This document shows positions 62,303-64,000 of a DNA stretch of 64,000 nt, piece after piece. The stretch is from Dendrolimus kikuchii (taxonomy: Eukaryota > Arthropoda > Insecta > Lepidoptera > Lasiocampidae): contig JAHHIN020000030.1 of NCBI GenBank assembly GCA_019925095.2, positions 3,361,501-3,425,500 of the forward strand. Direction: 5' to 3'. The notes beneath the pieces are model-generated. The model worked only from the letters and a program-made list of their open reading frames with translations, did no database searches and had not been told where the DNA came from. Within the stretch, counting starts at the first letter, position 1. The number at the start of each line of letters is the position of its first letter. Both the position numbers and the translations under genes were made by a program.

Positions 62303-62966
62303 TTTGGTCTAAAGATAACCTAACCTAACCCACTGTCCTTGCCATAACCTTCGAACACCCCTTACACCTATATATTGTTTATCTAACATTAGTATTGCAT
62401 GTTGTCATTAATTATAATAATATATACAAACTACAAAAATATAATAATGATCTTAATCACAATAATGTGAAAAATCTAAAATTCCGTATTTTTATGTCAT
62501 TCAAAGATGTTCAGTTTGATTGAATAATATTGATATTCATGCTGTACGGATTTAGTTCCTTTGCCTGACATTTAGCAAAGTGAGGTAAAAACATTGTCTC
62601 TCAATATTATTAATCTAAGGTTTTACTTACATATTACAAAATGTCGTGATTTTTTAGCAATGCCGTAATATTTGATTTTATAATTATTAATTATTTTGAT
62701 CATGTCATACATGTTACATTTGCAGATTAATCCCAAAAATAAAGTAATTGTGTTTTTATTATAATTAGTAGGTAAGTCGTCACGCTAAAATTGAACATTA
62801 TTTCTATCGATGTAATGCACGTATTTCGTAATTAATTGTAATGTGTATTAATTTTTTGTCTAAATGATGGCTTACCGATGATTTTAGTGTCGTTATTAAA
62901 GCATAGCAAACCATATGTAAAGTCTTTGAATACAAAAAAATGCGTAATTTTCAGGTTCCGCGTTTA
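62303..62966 (-). mobile_element. Foldback DNA transposon, right arm
   Basis: Inverted copy of 55981-56645, ending CAGGTTCCGCGTTTA at the BEL/Pao junction. Both arms carry two TTAGG units (62316-62328 and 56620-56632). Its first nine bases are the second copy of the R1-like copy 3 target duplication. Confidence 0.85.
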
Positions 62967-64000
62967 TGCAAATTTACCAAAAATAGTAACAAAAAACCAA
63001 CTAAACGTTTGATCTTAGGAGACATAGCAAAGATATTTGATCCTGCTGGATGGTTAGCACCAATAGTTATTAGAGCCAAGAGTTTTATACAAACCTTGTG
63101 GATGGAGAGTCTTGATTGGGATGATCTACTGCCACAACCTTTAGAGATGGAATGGCTTAAATTTCGTGAAGAATTATGCAATATGCCTAAAATAAAATTA
63201 GATAGATGGCTAGGAATCACTGAAAATAGTACTAAAATAGAAATCCATGGCTTCTCAGACGCTTCAGACATTGCTTATTCTGCAGTAGTATATTGTCGCA
63301 CAATACAACCCGATAAAACAAAAGTTACAATGATTGAAGCCAAAACCCGAGTTGCTCCAGTTAAGAAAATATCAACACCACGTTTAGAATTATGTGGAGC
63401 AGTTCTTTTAGCTAAGTTAATAGAAAGAATAAAAACAACATTAAATATTCCATCACAACATATATTTGCATGGACAGATGCAACAATTGTCTTAGCCTGG
63501 TTACAACAACATCCAAGCACCTGGACTACCTTTGTTGCCAACAGAGTAACAGAGATAATCAATGTAATAGATAAAGAGAGATGGCATCATATCAGTTCAT
63601 CGGAGAATCCAGCGGACGTGGCTTCTCGAGGAATCTCACCTAGTGACCTGCAGTCCCATGAGCTGTGGTGGAACGGTCCATCCTGGCTTAGTGAGAATAG
63701 TGAAATCCCTATGAAAGACATAAGTGAAATAATTAGTTCAACAGATCTTGAAAAAAAAGTCCAAGTGAAAGTGTTAATGCATAGCGTTGTGAACTCACCT
63801 GAACAAGAAAACATTATTAGTAAATTTTCAAATCTTAAAAGACTGATAAGAGTAATTAGTTATTGCTTAAGGTTTTACTATAAGTGTAAATATAAAATTA
63901 ACAAGGAAAATTTACCAGATTATATAAACACAACTTATCTTAATTATAAAGAATTGCAAACTTCATTAAAATTATTGTCAAAGATTACTCAAAAACAACA
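62967..64000 (+). pseudogene. BEL/Pao element 2 pol, second part (runs off window)
   Basis: Open frame to the window end (about 344 codons). It has RLILGDIAKIFDPAGWLAP (RT end), RNase H with IHGFSDASDIAYSAVVY, STPRLELCGAVLLAKL and FAWTDATIVLAWLQQ, then NPADVASRGISPSDL leading toward integrase. It continues the frame cut at 55980. A one-base shift near 62980 (A-run) is needed to join the two halves. Confidence 0.9.

Overview
This window looks like lepidopteran (moth or butterfly) nuclear DNA made almost entirely of transposable elements nested in one another. I find no convincing host gene, rRNA gene, tRNA gene or CRISPR array. The organism call rests on the mix of families: mag-like and CsRn1/Kabuki-like Ty3/gypsy elements, BEL/Pao elements, an errantivirus-like env, several R1-clade LINEs, a Jockey LINE and a Penelope-like element. 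Such density recalls heterochromatin or a lepidopteran W chromosome, which is inference only.

Layout. 1-4574 is an almost complete mag-like gypsy element with an intact gag-pol frame and 92-bp LTRs; its 5' end lies outside the window. 4575-10652 holds a SINE-like copy, a LINE ORF1 remnant, a truncated R1-like 3' tail and two LINE 3' ends. 10653-12250 is a broken gypsy RT-RNase H on the minus strand. 12760-12930 holds three 58-bp hairpin repeats. 13031-18426 is a full-length Jockey LINE (minus strand, 12-bp target duplication) with a SINE inside it. An LTR, gypsy gag/protease pieces and a decayed CsRn1-like element run to 24732. A foreign gag fragment and a decayed R1-like copy follow, to 28044.

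28045 to about 50870 is one minus-strand errantivirus-like element split by later insertions. From low to high coordinates these are: R1-like copy 1 (29212-35497, complete, 14-bp target duplication) inside env; a BEL/Pao element (35626-42120) whose 5' LTR carries a Penelope-like element; R1-like copy 2 (42853-48421, 11-bp duplication) inside pol; an ORF1-only R1-like unit (to 50139); and a Penelope end fragment. LINE pieces follow. A second BEL/Pao element begins near 53000 and runs off the window end. It is interrupted by a foldback transposon (55981-62966), which is itself interrupted by R1-like copy 3 (56731-62302, 9-bp duplication).

How they work together. These are mobile parts, not a host pathway. 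Complete frames remain in the mag-like element (gag-pol) and in R1-like copy 1 (ORF1 and ORF2). R1-like copy 3 keeps an intact ORF2 but a broken ORF1. The most interesting sequence signals are a 5S rRNA-like leader at the 5' end of R1-like copy 3, a 3' UTR hairpin with compensatory changes shared by R1-like copies, short motifs shared by otherwise different R1-like 3' UTRs, and covarying hairpins at 12760-12930 and 10026-10625.
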